Part shown: positions 33,401 to 42,766 of the stretch, piece by piece | Layout of the letters: every line of letters begins with the position of its first letter | How positions within the stretch are numbered: the first letter of the stretch is position 1 | Assembly (NCBI GenBank): GCA_965216645.1 | Contig: CBDCGJ010000058.1 | Coordinates: forward strand, 36,202-100,201 | Source: CBDCGJ01 sp965216645 | Lineage (GTDB): Bacteria; Pseudomonadota; Alphaproteobacteria; GCA-2731375 | Reading direction: 5' to 3' | DNA: 64,000 nucleotides | The notes under the pieces: model-generated | Databases searched by the model: none | What the model was told of the DNA's origin: nothing | What the model saw: the letters and a program-made list of their open reading frames with translations, nothing else | Position numbers and translations under genes: made by a program

Positions 33401-35170
33401 ATGACCGGCGGCCAGATGACCGGCGCGGAAATTGTTGTCCAATCCCTGATCGATCAGGGGGTGGAAGTCATTTTCGGGTATCCCGGCGGCGCTGTACTCC
33501 CGATCTACGACGCGCTATTCGCGCAGAACCGGATCAAGCATATTTTAGTACGCCAGGAAGGCGGCGCGGTACATGCGGCGGAAGGTTATGCCCGTTCGAC
33601 CGGCAAGCCCGGCGTGGTTTTGGTGACGTCCGGTCCCGGTGCCACGAATGCAGTTACCGGTTTGACCGACGCGCTGATGGATTCGATCCCCGTTATCTGC
33701 TTGACGGGTCAGGTGCCGACGCAATTGATCGGCAACGATGCGTTTCAAGAAGCGGACACGGTCGGTATCACCCGTCCCTGCACCAAACATAACTATCTGG
33801 TTAAGGACACAAACGACCTCGGTCGGGTGATGCATGAAGCCTTTTATGTCGCGACCAATGGCCGGCCCGGCCCGGTTGTCGTCGATCTGCCGAAGGATGT
33901 CTGCATCAACGAAGGGCTCTATACCCCACCCGACGATGACCACAACTACCAACACAAATCATATCGCCCGGTGACCCATGCGTCTGAGGACAAAATTCGA
34001 TCCGCCATCGAGTTGATCGCCGGTGCCGAGCGTCCCATATTCTATACCGGCGGTGGCGTCATCAATGCTGGCCCGGCGGCATCCGACATGCTTCGCGAGT
34101 TGGTTCGACTGACTGGCTTTCCGATCACCAACACCTTGATGGGATTGGGAGCTTATCCGGCAAGCGACAGGCAATTCGTCGGTATGCTCGGCATGCATGG
34201 AACTTACGAGGCCAATCTGGCGATGCATGGCTGCGATGTGATGATCTGCGTCGGAGCTCGCTTCGACGATCGGATCACCGGCCGGCTCGATGCCTTCAGT
34301 CCGAACTCGAAGAAGATCCATATCGACATCGACCCGTCGTCGATCAATAAGAATGTTGAGGTTGACTTGCCGATCATTGGTGATTGCGGCGCTGTGCTCG
34401 GTCAGTTGCTCGAGGCATGGAAAGCGGGCAAGCATCAAGTGAAGACGCAGGCGATTGCCGATTGGTGGCGTCAGATCGACGATTGGCGTGAGGTCGATTG
34501 CCTGAAATTCGAACAGAACGGCGATATCATCAAACCGCAACATGCCATTAAACGGTTGTTCGAGATTACACGCGAAAAGGATGTCTATATCACCACGGAA
34601 GTGGGCCAGCATCAGATGTGGGCGGCCCAGTATTATGGTTTTGAGGAACCGAACCGTTGGATGACCTCGGGCGGTCTTGGCACCATGGGCTACGGTTTTC
34701 CCGCCGCGATCGGCGTTCAAATCGCGCATCCCGAAAGCCTTGTCATCGACATCGCCGGCGAAGCGTCCATCATGATGAACATTCAGGAGATGTCGACGGC
34801 GCGGCAGTACAATCTGCCGGTCAAGATTTTCATTCTGAACAATCAATGGATGGGCATGGTGCGGCAATGGCAGGAATTGCTGCACGGTAAGCGGTATTCC
34901 GAGTCCTACGTCGACGCACTTCCCGATTTCGCCAAGCTGGCGGAAAGTTTCGGTGCCGTCGGTCTGAAGGCCGAGAAGCCAGACGAGCTGGATGACGTCA
35001 TTCACCAAATGCTCGAGACCGACAATCTGGTCATTGCCGATATCCGCGTCGAGAAAGCGGAAAACTGCTTCCCGATGGTACCGTCGGGTGCCGCCCATAA
35101 CGAAATGATTTTGAGCGAGCTGGCCGCCAATTCGTCCAAAGTGACGGGTGCCGGGCTGACGTTGGTCTAA
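33401..35170 (+). CDS. ilvB: acetolactate synthase large subunit
   Basis: The catalytic subunit of acetohydroxyacid synthase, the first common enzyme of valine, leucine and isoleucine synthesis. The 589-residue ThDP enzyme shows FGYPGGAVLPIYDALF, the catalytic glutamate in VRQEGGAVHAAEGYAR, VTSGPGATNAVTGLTDALMD, and the cofactor motif running from IAGEASIMMNIQEMSTA to FILNNQWMGMVRQWQ. GEAS in place of the more usual GDAS appears normal for alphaproteobacteria. GGAG precedes the ATG. It is followed by ilvH after five bases. Confidence 0.96.
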   Translation: MTGGQMTGAEIVVQSLIDQGVEVIFGYPGGAVLPIYDALFAQNRIKHILVRQEGGAVHAAEGYARSTGKPGVVLVTSGPGATNAVTGLTDALMDSIPVICLTGQVPTQLIGNDAFQEADTVGITRPCTKHNYLVKDTNDLGRVMHEAFYVATNGRPGPVVVDLPKDVCINEGLYTPPDDDHNYQHKSYRPVTHASEDKIRSAIELIAGAERPIFYTGGGVINAGPAASDMLRELVRLTGFPITNTLMGLGAYPASDRQFVGMLGMHGTYEANLAMHGCDVMICVGARFDDRITGRLDAFSPNSKKIHIDIDPSSINKNVEVDLPIIGDCGAVLGQLLEAWKAGKHQVKTQAIADWWRQIDDWREVDCLKFEQNGDIIKPQHAIKRLFEITREKDVYITTEVGQHQMWAAQYYGFEEPNRWMTSGGLGTMGYGFPAAIGVQIAHPESLVIDIAGEASIMMNIQEMSTARQYNLPVKIFILNNQWMGMVRQWQELLHGKRYSESYVDALPDFAKLAESFGAVGLKAEKPDELDDVIHQMLETDNLVIADIRVEKAENCFPMVPSGAAHNEMILSELAANSSKVTGAGLTLV

Positions 35171-35175
35171 GCGTT

Positions 35176-35691
35176 ATGAGCAACGGCAACAATATCGAGC
35201 GGCAGCATACGATTGCCGTCTTGGTCGACAACGAGCCAGGTGTTCTCGCCCGGGTGATTGGCTTGTTTTCGGGCCGCGGGTACAATATCGAGTCGTTGAC
35301 GGTGGCCCGTGTCGATCGCGATCACAATCTCTCCCGGATCAATATCGTGACCGCCGGCACCGATATGATTATCGCCCAGATCAAGGCCCAACTGGATCGA
35401 CTGGTGCCGGTCCATTCGGTGCTCGACCTGACGGACGACGGACCCTCGGTGGAGCGGGAACTGGCCCTGCTGAAAGTGATTGGCGAGGGGGATAACCGGA
35501 TTGAAGCGCTGCGTATCGCCGATATCTTTCGGGCGCGTGTGGTCGATAGCACGTCCACCAGTTTCGTTTTCGAGGTTACCGGTGATATCGGCAAGATCAG
35601 GGCGTTTGTGGAATTGATGGATCCGCTCGGTCTCACCGAAGTCGCCCGTACCGGCGTCGTCGCCATTGCACGCGGCACCGAAGCGATGTAG
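35176..35691 (+). CDS. ilvH: acetolactate synthase small (regulatory) subunit
   Basis: The 171-residue valine-sensing subunit of acetohydroxyacid synthase. An N-terminal ACT domain (TIAVLVDNEPGVLARVIGLF, GRGYNIESLTVARVDRDHNL) is followed by the C-terminal domain (ELALLKVIG ... FVFEVTGDIGKIRAFVELM). The five-base gap to ilvB shows translational pairing. The ilvC gene lies 92 bases downstream. Confidence 0.96.
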   Translation: MSNGNNIERQHTIAVLVDNEPGVLARVIGLFSGRGYNIESLTVARVDRDHNLSRINIVTAGTDMIIAQIKAQLDRLVPVHSVLDLTDDGPSVERELALLKVIGEGDNRIEALRIADIFRARVVDSTSTSFVFEVTGDIGKIRAFVELMDPLGLTEVARTGVVAIARGTEAM

Positions 35692-35782
35692 GGAAGGGCC
35701 GCGCCGTTCGCGGCATTGAAATTCAGACAACCGACAGGGCCGGCTTAGACCGGTTTCAAGCAAACAGAAAGAGGGAAACACC

Positions 35783-36802
35783 ATGCGCGTTTATTATGAT
35801 CGCGATGCGGACGTCAACTTGATCAAATCCAAAAAGGTGGCGATCGTCGGTTATGGCAGCCAAGGCCATGCCCATGCCAACAATCTGAAGGATTCCGGCG
35901 CGGAAAACGTCGTGGTGGCTTTGCGCCCCGGTTCGGGCAGCGCCAAGAAGGCCGAGGATGCCGGCCTGAAGGTGATGGCGACCGCCGACGCGGCGGCCTG
36001 GGCAGATGTGGTCATGGTTTTGACCCCGGACGAAGGCCAGGCCGATCTTTGGGAGAACGATCTTTGCGATAACATGCGGGAAGGGACGGCGCTCGCCTTC
36101 GCGCATGGCCTGAACATCCACTTCAATCTGATCGAACCCCGGGCCGATATGGATGTGTTCATGATCGCACCGAAAGGGCCCGGGCATACCGTACGCTCCG
36201 AATATGTCCGCGGCGGCGGCGTACCCTGTCTTGTCGCGGTTGAGCAAAACGCCTCGGGCAATGCGCTGGAGATTGCCTTGAGTTATTCCAGTGCGATCGG
36301 CGGCGGCCGCGCGGGCACGATCGAAACCACGTTCAAGGAAGAATGCGAAACCGACCTTTTCGGCGAGCAGACCGTGCTTTGCGGCGGTATTTGCGAACTG
36401 ATCAAAAACGGATTCGAAACGCTGGTCGAAGCAGGATACGCGCCGGAAATGGCCTATTTCGAGTGCCTGCACGAAACCAAGCTGATCGTCGATCTGATCT
36501 ATGAGGGCGGTATCGCCAATATGAACTACTCGATTTCCAACACGGCGGAATATGGCGAGTATGTCACCGGCCCGAAAATCATCGACGCCAGCACCAAAGA
36601 TCGCATGCGGGAAGCTCTCGCCAATATTCAGTCCGGCGAGTTCGCCCGGCAATGGATGTTGGAAAACAAAGTCAATCAAGCCAGCTTCAAAGCCATGCGC
36701 CGTCGCGCCGCGGAACATCAGATCGAAGAAGTCGGGGAGAAACTCCGCGCCATGATGCCGTGGATCTCCGAAAACGCGCTCGTCGACAAATCGAAGAATT
36801 AA
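35783..36802 (+). CDS. ilvC: ketol-acid reductoisomerase, class I
   Basis: IlvC converts acetolactate or acetohydroxybutyrate to the dihydroxy acid with NADPH and magnesium. The 339-residue short-form enzyme shows the nucleotide-binding VAIVGYGSQGHAHANNLKDS, FMIAPKGPGHTVRSEYVRGG, TFKEECETDLFGEQTVLCGG and YFECLHETKLIVDLIYEGGI with the metal-binding glutamates. An AGAGGGAA ribosome-binding site precedes the ATG. It completes the ilvBHC cluster. Confidence 0.97.
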   Translation: MRVYYDRDADVNLIKSKKVAIVGYGSQGHAHANNLKDSGAENVVVALRPGSGSAKKAEDAGLKVMATADAAAWADVVMVLTPDEGQADLWENDLCDNMREGTALAFAHGLNIHFNLIEPRADMDVFMIAPKGPGHTVRSEYVRGGGVPCLVAVEQNASGNALEIALSYSSAIGGGRAGTIETTFKEECETDLFGEQTVLCGGICELIKNGFETLVEAGYAPEMAYFECLHETKLIVDLIYEGGIANMNYSISNTAEYGEYVTGPKIIDASTKDRMREALANIQSGEFARQWMLENKVNQASFKAMRRRAAEHQIEEVGEKLRAMMPWISENALVDKSKN

Positions 36803-37157
36803 CGATTCGCTAAGAATAGTACCGTATTATGAAGGTCGGTAAAGAAACCGCCTCGCGTTCGTTGTTGCGGCTATGTCTCAGTGTCAATAAAAAATTTGGC
36901 CGAATCAGTAATTCGGGTTCTAAACCTTTGGATTCGTGCTAATTTTTCTAAAAGTCATGGTGTTGATCACTTTGAAGCCTAATTTGGGCGTGATTTAATG
37001 CCGTGATTTTGTGAGGCCGTCATATTTCCGGCAACGATGTGTGCGTTTATGTCATAATGCATCGTGATCGGTAGTCGACAGTCAGTAGCGTTGACGGTTT
37101 TGGTTAAGAAGGTGCGTAAGCTGGCTTCGCGCCTCGTATTCGAGGGTAGTAAAGACA
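36803..37157. other. AT-rich intergenic region upstream of mreB
   Basis: This 355-base gap is clearly richer in A and T than its surroundings. An inverted repeat CCGAAT/ATTCGG with a five-base loop lies at 36900-36916, without a clean T-tract. Several AT-rich blocks (for example CATAAT near 37052) could be -10 elements for the mre operon, but none has a convincing -35 partner. No ORF with coding character or RNA gene is apparent. Confidence 0.5.
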
Positions 37158-38204
37158 GTGTTTTCTAGGCTATTCGGGCTGCTTTCGGCGGATATGGCGA
37201 TCGATTTGGGGACCGCCAATACGCTGGTCTACGTCAAAGGGCGCGGTATTGTGCTCAACGAGCCGTCGGTCGTCGCGCTGACCACACGCCGGGGCAAAAA
37301 AATGGTTCTCGCGGTCGGTGACGAGGCGAAGATGATGCTGGGCCGCACGCCCGGCAATATCGATGCGATCCGACCGTTGCGTGACGGTGTCATCGCCGAC
37401 TTCGATGTCGCCGAAAGCATGATCGAGCATTTCATCCGCAAGGTGCACAACCGACGCAGTTTCGCCAGTCCTCTGGTTGTCATCTGCGTGCCCTCCGGGT
37501 CGACGGCGGTGGAGCGCCGGGCCATTCAAGAATCGGCGGAAAGCGCCGGGGCCCGCCGGGTTCATCTGGTCGAGGAACCGATGGCCGCCGCGATCGGCGC
37601 CGGACTGCCGGTGAATGAGCCGACCGGGTCCATGGTGGTGGATATCGGTGGCGGTACGACGGAAGTGGCGGTGCTGTCGCTGGGTGGCATCGTCTATTCT
37701 CGCTCTGTCCGCGTCGGTGGCGACAAGATGGACGAGGCGATCATCGGCCATATCCGGCGCAACTACAATCTGCTGATCGGCGAGGCTACCGCTGAAAGAG
37801 TGAAGAAGGATATTGGCTCCGCCTGTCCGCCGGACAGCGGTGATGGGCCGACCATGACGATAAAGGGCCGCGACTTGATGAATGGCGTGCCGAAGGAGAT
37901 CGTCATCTCCCAGCGGGAGATTGCCAATAGTCTCGCGGAACCGATCAATAACATCATCGAAGCCGTCAAAGTGGCGCTGGAACATACCGCGCCGGAACTT
38001 GCGGCCGACATTGTCGATAAAGGCATCGTCCTAACCGGCGGGGGCAGTCTGCTCTCGAACATCGACTATGTCTTGCGCCACGCTACCGGCCTGCCGGTTT
38101 CAATTGCGGACGAACCGTTATCCTGCGTTGCCATGGGAACCGGCCGAGTGCTGGAAGATCGCAAAGCGTTTATGAACAAGGATCTTTTGGACGGGAATTA
38201 CTGA
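37158..38204 (+). CDS. mreB: rod-shape determining actin homologue MreB
   Basis: MreB polymerises under the inner membrane and directs lateral wall synthesis. The 348-residue protein starts FSRLFGLLSADMAIDLGTAN after a GTG codon and shows the actin-fold motifs AIDLGTANTLVY, VVDIGGGTTEVAVLSLGGIV and GIVLTGGGSLLSNIDYVLRH. It is the first gene of mreB-mreC-mreD-mrdA-rodA. Confidence 0.97.
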   Translation: MFSRLFGLLSADMAIDLGTANTLVYVKGRGIVLNEPSVVALTTRRGKKMVLAVGDEAKMMLGRTPGNIDAIRPLRDGVIADFDVAESMIEHFIRKVHNRRSFASPLVVICVPSGSTAVERRAIQESAESAGARRVHLVEEPMAAAIGAGLPVNEPTGSMVVDIGGGTTEVAVLSLGGIVYSRSVRVGGDKMDEAIIGHIRRNYNLLIGEATAERVKKDIGSACPPDSGDGPTMTIKGRDLMNGVPKEIVISQREIANSLAEPINNIIEAVKVALEHTAPELAADIVDKGIVLTGGGSLLSNIDYVLRHATGLPVSIADEPLSCVAMGTGRVLEDRKAFMNKDLLDGNY

Positions 38205-38260
38205 GCCGCGGCGTTGCGTTGCCCGCCGTGATGCGTATGTAGTGAAAAGGAACCTGAAGA

Positions 38261-39136
38261 GTGCGCGTAAAAAGGGGTCCTGTCTGGGCATTGTCCGCAA
38301 CCAGACAACTCGTTGGCGAACGAGTGGCATTGTCGATGTTGGTTGCGGCCGGGCTCGCATTGATTGTCTTTTCGAAGATTTATGACGAAGAGTCGGCCCG
38401 CTTGCGTATGCTGGTTTTGGATGGCCTGGCACCGGTTTTCGAGGTGATGAGCCATCCGGTTCAGTCTGCAAGTCGTGGTATCGCCAAAATTGGTCAATTT
38501 CTCGATACCTACGAAGAAAATGAACGGCTGCGGCTGGAAGTCGAGCGGTTACGCCAATGGCAAGATGTCGCCCGGCAACTCGAAATAACGAACCAGACAT
38601 TGGTCCATCGTCTGAATCTCAAAACGGACGCGTTGCCGTCTTTCGTTTCCGGTCGCGTTGTTGGCGAAGGTGTTGGACCGTTCGTCCGTACCTTGTTGCT
38701 CAATGTCGGCACGGAAGACGGAATTGCCAAGGGATATCCAGTGATCGACGGTCTAGGAGTCATAGGGCGGATCGCCGATACGGGTAATCGGGTATCCCGT
38801 GTCGTTCTGTTGACCGATTTGAACTCGCGCATTCCGGTAACGATTGAGGGCAGCGGCCAACGCGCCATCTTGGCCGGTGATAACTCGGATTCCCTGCAAT
38901 TGATGTTTCTGTCGAAAACCGCCGATCTGGCGGTCGGTGCGCGGATCGTGACGTCCGGTCACGGCGGCGTTTTCCCCGCCGGTCTCACGGTCGGTCACGT
39001 TAGTACGATCAACGGCGATCAGGTTACCGTAACCCCGGCCACCAAGCTCAACACTATAGAATATGCGTCGATTCTAATATATCAAGCGCCGCTGGCATCG
39101 TCCCTTGATGCAACGATAGAGGAATCGGGATTGTGA
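38261..39136 (+). CDS. mreC: rod-shape determining protein MreC
   Basis: MreC is a periplasmic scaffold of the elongasome that activates PBP2. The 291-residue protein has an N-terminal membrane helix (ALSMLVAAGLALIVFSKIYD), a coiled coil near residues 82-125 (DTYEENERLRLEVERLRQWQ) and the beta-domain (VVGEGVGPFVRTLLLNVGTE, GLGVIGRIADTGNRVSRVVL). It starts with GTG and overlaps mreD by four bases (GTGA). Confidence 0.94.
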   Translation: MRVKRGPVWALSATRQLVGERVALSMLVAAGLALIVFSKIYDEESARLRMLVLDGLAPVFEVMSHPVQSASRGIAKIGQFLDTYEENERLRLEVERLRQWQDVARQLEITNQTLVHRLNLKTDALPSFVSGRVVGEGVGPFVRTLLLNVGTEDGIAKGYPVIDGLGVIGRIADTGNRVSRVVLLTDLNSRIPVTIEGSGQRAILAGDNSDSLQLMFLSKTADLAVGARIVTSGHGGVFPAGLTVGHVSTINGDQVTVTPATKLNTIEYASILIYQAPLASSLDATIEESGL

Positions 39137-39645
39137 AGCGGCGCAGCGCAGGCAAACTTCTAAAAGCCGTTCGTTCGACCGGCCCCGTGGTCTTGACGTT
39201 GTTTTTCATATTTCCGTTTTCTCTCCCGCTGCAGATTTCCCATTTGGGATTGGTGGCGACGGTCGTTGCCATGACATCGGTTTATTATTGGTCGATCTAT
39301 CGTCCCGAATTGATGCCGGTCGGCGCGGTCTTTTTAATCGGCGTATTCCACGATCTGCTGGGAGGCGGCCCGCTGGGATCGATGGCGTTGACCTTGTTGG
39401 TTTTGCATCTCGCGGCGCTGTCGCAACGCAGAGCTTTGGCGGGAAAGTCGTCCTGGATCATCTGGTTTGGATTTTGCGTGATCGCCGCCGGTACGTTGGC
39501 GTTGTTCTGGCTCATGATCATGCTTTTCCATCAGCGACTGCTTCATCCCGAGCCCCTATTGGTTCAATATGTATTGGCGGTCATCCTTTATCCATTGGTG
39601 GCGGAGCTGTTTAACGGCGCCCGCATTTCCTTCCTTAAAGTTTAG
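39133..39645 (+). CDS. mreD: rod-shape determining protein MreD
   Basis: A 170-residue membrane protein with five or six hydrophobic segments (for example VVLTLFFIFPFSLPLQISHL and VLIGVFHDLLGGGPLGSMAL-like FLIGVFHDLLGGGPLGSMAL), which fits MreD. It starts at GTG, overlapping the mreC stop, and ends eight bases before mrdA. It links the cytoplasmic and periplasmic parts of the elongation complex. Confidence 0.9.
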   Translation: MKRRSAGKLLKAVRSTGPVVLTLFFIFPFSLPLQISHLGLVATVVAMTSVYYWSIYRPELMPVGAVFLIGVFHDLLGGGPLGSMALTLLVLHLAALSQRRALAGKSSWIIWFGFCVIAAGTLALFWLMIMLFHQRLLHPEPLLVQYVLAVILYPLVAELFNGARISFLKV

Positions 39646-39653
39646 GTGCGGCA

Positions 39654-41555
39654 ATGGACCGCTCCGGGACACAACAAAAACTGTTTACCCGCCGCGCTCT
39701 TTTGTTCGGTGGTGTGCAGCTCGGCTTATTCGGTGTCCTCGGTGCTCGGCTTTACGACTTGCAGGTCTTGAAGGCCGACAAATATCGTGTGTTGGCGGAC
39801 GAAAACCGCATGAGCATGCGTTTACTGCCACCCCGTCGTGGCGAGATCTATGATCGCTTTGGTCTCAAACTCGCGACAAACCGGTCGAACAATAGAGTTT
39901 TGATGATCGCCGATCAGACTGACGACGCCCGCGCGACCCTAACCGCGCTGCAAGAAATCCTGCCGCTAAATGACGATCAGATCGGCCAAGTTCTGAAAAA
40001 ACTTAAGAAAAACAGGTCATTCGTCCCTGTAACCATTGCCGAAAATCTGACATGGAGCCAATTTGCCCGTCTCAACGCTCAACTCATCAATTTCGCGGGT
40101 GTTGTGCCGGACGTCGGCGAAGTTCGCTATTACCCCTTTGGTGAGAGTAATGCGCACATTGTCGGTTATGTCTCCGCCGTGTCCGAGCATGACTTGACCG
40201 GCGATCCCGTGCTGGAATTGCCGGGTTTTCGTATCGGTAAGGGCGGTATCGAACAGCAGCACGACAAGACCTTACGCGGTAAGGCCGGCGACCGGCGGAT
40301 CGAGGTAAACGCCTATGGGCGCGAAATCCGGGAATTGGAGCGACACGAGGCGCAGACAGGCAACGATGTCGTTACGACGATCGACGCCAACCTGCAGGCT
40401 GCGACCTATCTACGTTTGCAGGACGAAAGCGCCGCGGCGGTGATCATGGATGTTCATGGCGGCGAAATACTATCCTTGGCCTCGACCCCAGGGTTCGACC
40501 CCAACGCATTCAATTTCGGAATTAGCGCTAAAGCTTGGCGCGATCTAATCCGCAACCCACGCGCGCCATTGACGAACAAGGCGGTTGCCGGCGTCTATCC
40601 GCCTGGATCCACCTTTAAGATGATGGTCGCGATCGCGGCCCTCGAAGCCGGTATCATCACGACGGGCGAACGGGTCTTTTGCAACGGGGTCTACAAATAT
40701 GGGGACGGCCGCTTCCATTGTTGGCGCGCGAAGTATGGCGGCCATGGCCATGTCGACATGCACAAGGCGATCGAGCAATCCTGCGACGTCTATTTCTACG
40801 AAGTGGCGCGCCGACTCGGCATTGACAAAATCGCCGAAACGGCGCGGCGTTTCGGCTTCGGTCAGGCGTTCGATCTCGGACTGAAAGGTGTCAATCCAGG
40901 TTTGATGCCGACGAAGGACTGGAAGCTGGCGGTTCACGGCGAGCGCTGGGTCGGCGGCGAAACTTTGGTTGCCGGAATTGGGCAGGGCTACGTCCTGGCA
41001 TCCCCGTTGCAGCTTGCGGTGATGACGGCCCGCTTGGGTAACGGTGGCGTAGCTGTCGAACCGCGGTTGGTCAGAGGCGTCTACGGCGCCGACGGGTCGG
41101 GCGCTGACCGGCAGTCGACGCCGGCATCGATGGGAATTGCAGAATCTTCACTGAAACCTGTTCTCGCCGCCATGGACGCGGTTGTGAACAGCAAGCGCGG
41201 GACGGCGCGGCGGGTCAAGCTCGAGGAAGATTTCGGCCGTATGTCCGGCAAGACGGGAACAGCTCAGGTGCGCCGCATTACGAAAGCCGAACGTCGCGCC
41301 GGCGTGAAGAAAAACAAGGATCGGCCTTGGGAGCATCGCGACCACGCCCTCTTCGTCGCACTGGCACCTGTCGAGGCGCCGAAATATGCCATTTCGGTAA
41401 TTGTCGAGCATGGTGGATCCGGCGGCTATGCGGCCGGCATCGCGTCCGATCTGATGCGCGAGACCCTGTTGCGCGATCCGGTATCGCGGCCGGCGGTGGA
41501 CGGACCGAATGTCGGCTCGCAACGAAACGTCACAGCACGGTCGGATCGAGGGTGA
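39654..41555 (+). CDS. mrdA: penicillin-binding protein 2
   Basis: The elongation-specific transpeptidase. The 633-residue protein has an N-terminal membrane anchor, a pedestal domain (LPPRRGEIYDRFGLKLATNR) and the transpeptidase domain with catalytic SxxK in YPPGSTFKMMVAIAALEAG, the SxD-type second motif in IEQSCDVYFYEVARRLGIDK and KTGTAQVRRITKAERRAGVK as the third motif. It is followed directly by rodA, its glycosyltransferase partner. Confidence 0.96.
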   Translation: MDRSGTQQKLFTRRALLFGGVQLGLFGVLGARLYDLQVLKADKYRVLADENRMSMRLLPPRRGEIYDRFGLKLATNRSNNRVLMIADQTDDARATLTALQEILPLNDDQIGQVLKKLKKNRSFVPVTIAENLTWSQFARLNAQLINFAGVVPDVGEVRYYPFGESNAHIVGYVSAVSEHDLTGDPVLELPGFRIGKGGIEQQHDKTLRGKAGDRRIEVNAYGREIRELERHEAQTGNDVVTTIDANLQAATYLRLQDESAAAVIMDVHGGEILSLASTPGFDPNAFNFGISAKAWRDLIRNPRAPLTNKAVAGVYPPGSTFKMMVAIAALEAGIITTGERVFCNGVYKYGDGRFHCWRAKYGGHGHVDMHKAIEQSCDVYFYEVARRLGIDKIAETARRFGFGQAFDLGLKGVNPGLMPTKDWKLAVHGERWVGGETLVAGIGQGYVLASPLQLAVMTARLGNGGVAVEPRLVRGVYGADGSGADRQSTPASMGIAESSLKPVLAAMDAVVNSKRGTARRVKLEEDFGRMSGKTGTAQVRRITKAERRAGVKKNKDRPWEHRDHALFVALAPVEAPKYAISVIVEHGGSGGYAAGIASDLMRETLLRDPVSRPAVDGPNVGSQRNVTARSDRG

Positions 41556-41556
41556 G

Positions 41557-42699
41557 ATGACGTTATATTCGCCCGGTCGCGGCCATCACAAACAATCTTT
41601 GTGGCAGAAACTCATTCAATTCAATTGGGGTCTTTTACTGCTGCTGTGTTTGGTGGCCGCGGTCGGATTTGTCATGCTCTATTCCGCCGCCAACGGGAGT
41701 TACAGTCCCTGGACGTCGAGACAGATGCTGCGCTTCGGCGTCGGAATAGCCGTCTTGATCGCGGTTGCCGTGATCGACATCCGTTTTTGGATGAAGCACG
41801 CCTATTCGATTTACGCCCTGGCCTTGGTTTTGTTGATCGTGGTCGAGGTAATGGGCGTCGTCGGTATGGGCGCGCAACGTTGGATCAATCTCGGGGTTTT
41901 CCAGCTGCAGCCATCCGAGGTCATGAAGATCGCTTTGGTGTTAGCGCTCGCGCGGTATTTCCACGGTATTGCAGCGGAAGATATCGGTCGCATCCACGTC
42001 CTGATTATCCCCGCCGCGCTCGTCGCTTTGCCGGTGATGTTGGTTCTGCGTCAACCGGATTTAGGCACCGCTATCGTTTTGGTGTTGATCACAGGATCGA
42101 TGTTGTTCATTGCCGGTATTCGATGGTGGAAATTCGCTCTTGCTTTCGCACTCGCCGCCGCCGCAGCCCCGATCGCCTGGCCGCTGCTCCATGAATATCA
42201 GCGCCAGCGCGTGTTGACTTTCCTCGACCCGTCGCGCGATCCGCTGGGCGCGGGATACCATATTACTCAGTCCAAAATCGCGCTCGGATCCGGCGGTCCC
42301 GCGGGCCGTGGCTTCATGCAGGGCACGCAAAGTCATCTCTCTTTCTTGCCGGAACGTCATACGGATTTCATCTTCACAATGCTGGCTGAGGAGTTCGGCC
42401 TCATCGGATCTTTTGCTCTGCTGGCGTTGTACCTACTGATTTTCGCTTATTGCATCGCCATCGCCATGCAGTCGAAGAATCATTTCGGGCGGTTATTGGT
42501 AATGGGCGTGATGGCCACATTTGCAATCTATGTGGTGATCAATGTCGCGATGGTGACCGGGTTGCTGCCGGTGGTTGGCGTTCCGCTGCCCCTCGTTTCC
42601 TACGGCGGCACGTCATTAATGACCATTATGGTCGGCTTCGGCCTGGTCGTTAGCGCTTACATTCATCGAGATATCCAAATTCCGAGACGCGCGCGATAG
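41557..42699 (+). CDS. rodA: SEDS glycosyltransferase RodA
   Basis: RodA polymerises lipid II glycan strands and works with PBP2. The 380-residue membrane protein shows the SEDS marks QRWINLGVFQLQPSEVMKIA, RQPDLGTAIVLVLITGSMLF, ALGSGGPAGRGFMQGTQSHL, FLPERHTDFIFTMLAEEFGL and PLPLVSYGGTSLMTIMVGFG. The ATG at 41557 lies just after the mrdA stop with GAGGG upstream. It ends the mre operon. Confidence 0.96.
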   Translation: MTLYSPGRGHHKQSLWQKLIQFNWGLLLLLCLVAAVGFVMLYSAANGSYSPWTSRQMLRFGVGIAVLIAVAVIDIRFWMKHAYSIYALALVLLIVVEVMGVVGMGAQRWINLGVFQLQPSEVMKIALVLALARYFHGIAAEDIGRIHVLIIPAALVALPVMLVLRQPDLGTAIVLVLITGSMLFIAGIRWWKFALAFALAAAAAPIAWPLLHEYQRQRVLTFLDPSRDPLGAGYHITQSKIALGSGGPAGRGFMQGTQSHLSFLPERHTDFIFTMLAEEFGLIGSFALLALYLLIFAYCIAIAMQSKNHFGRLLVMGVMATFAIYVVINVAMVTGLLPVVGVPLPLVSYGGTSLMTIMVGFGLVVSAYIHRDIQIPRRAR

Positions 42700-42766
42700 C
42701 GGGCTCTTGCCCCGCTGTGGCGGGCTGTTATGCTGCCGTCTGTTTGCAAATCGAGGAGGGCGACAG

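Noticed and set aside
33959..35098. Long leftward frame of 379 codons opposite ilvB
   Set aside because: It is the antisense of a certain ilvB gene; the His/Arg/Asp-rich composition is what reading that gene backwards gives, and there is no ribosome-binding site.
35756..36718. Leftward frame of 320 codons opposite ilvC
   Set aside because: Shadow of ilvC; no family pattern and no start signal.
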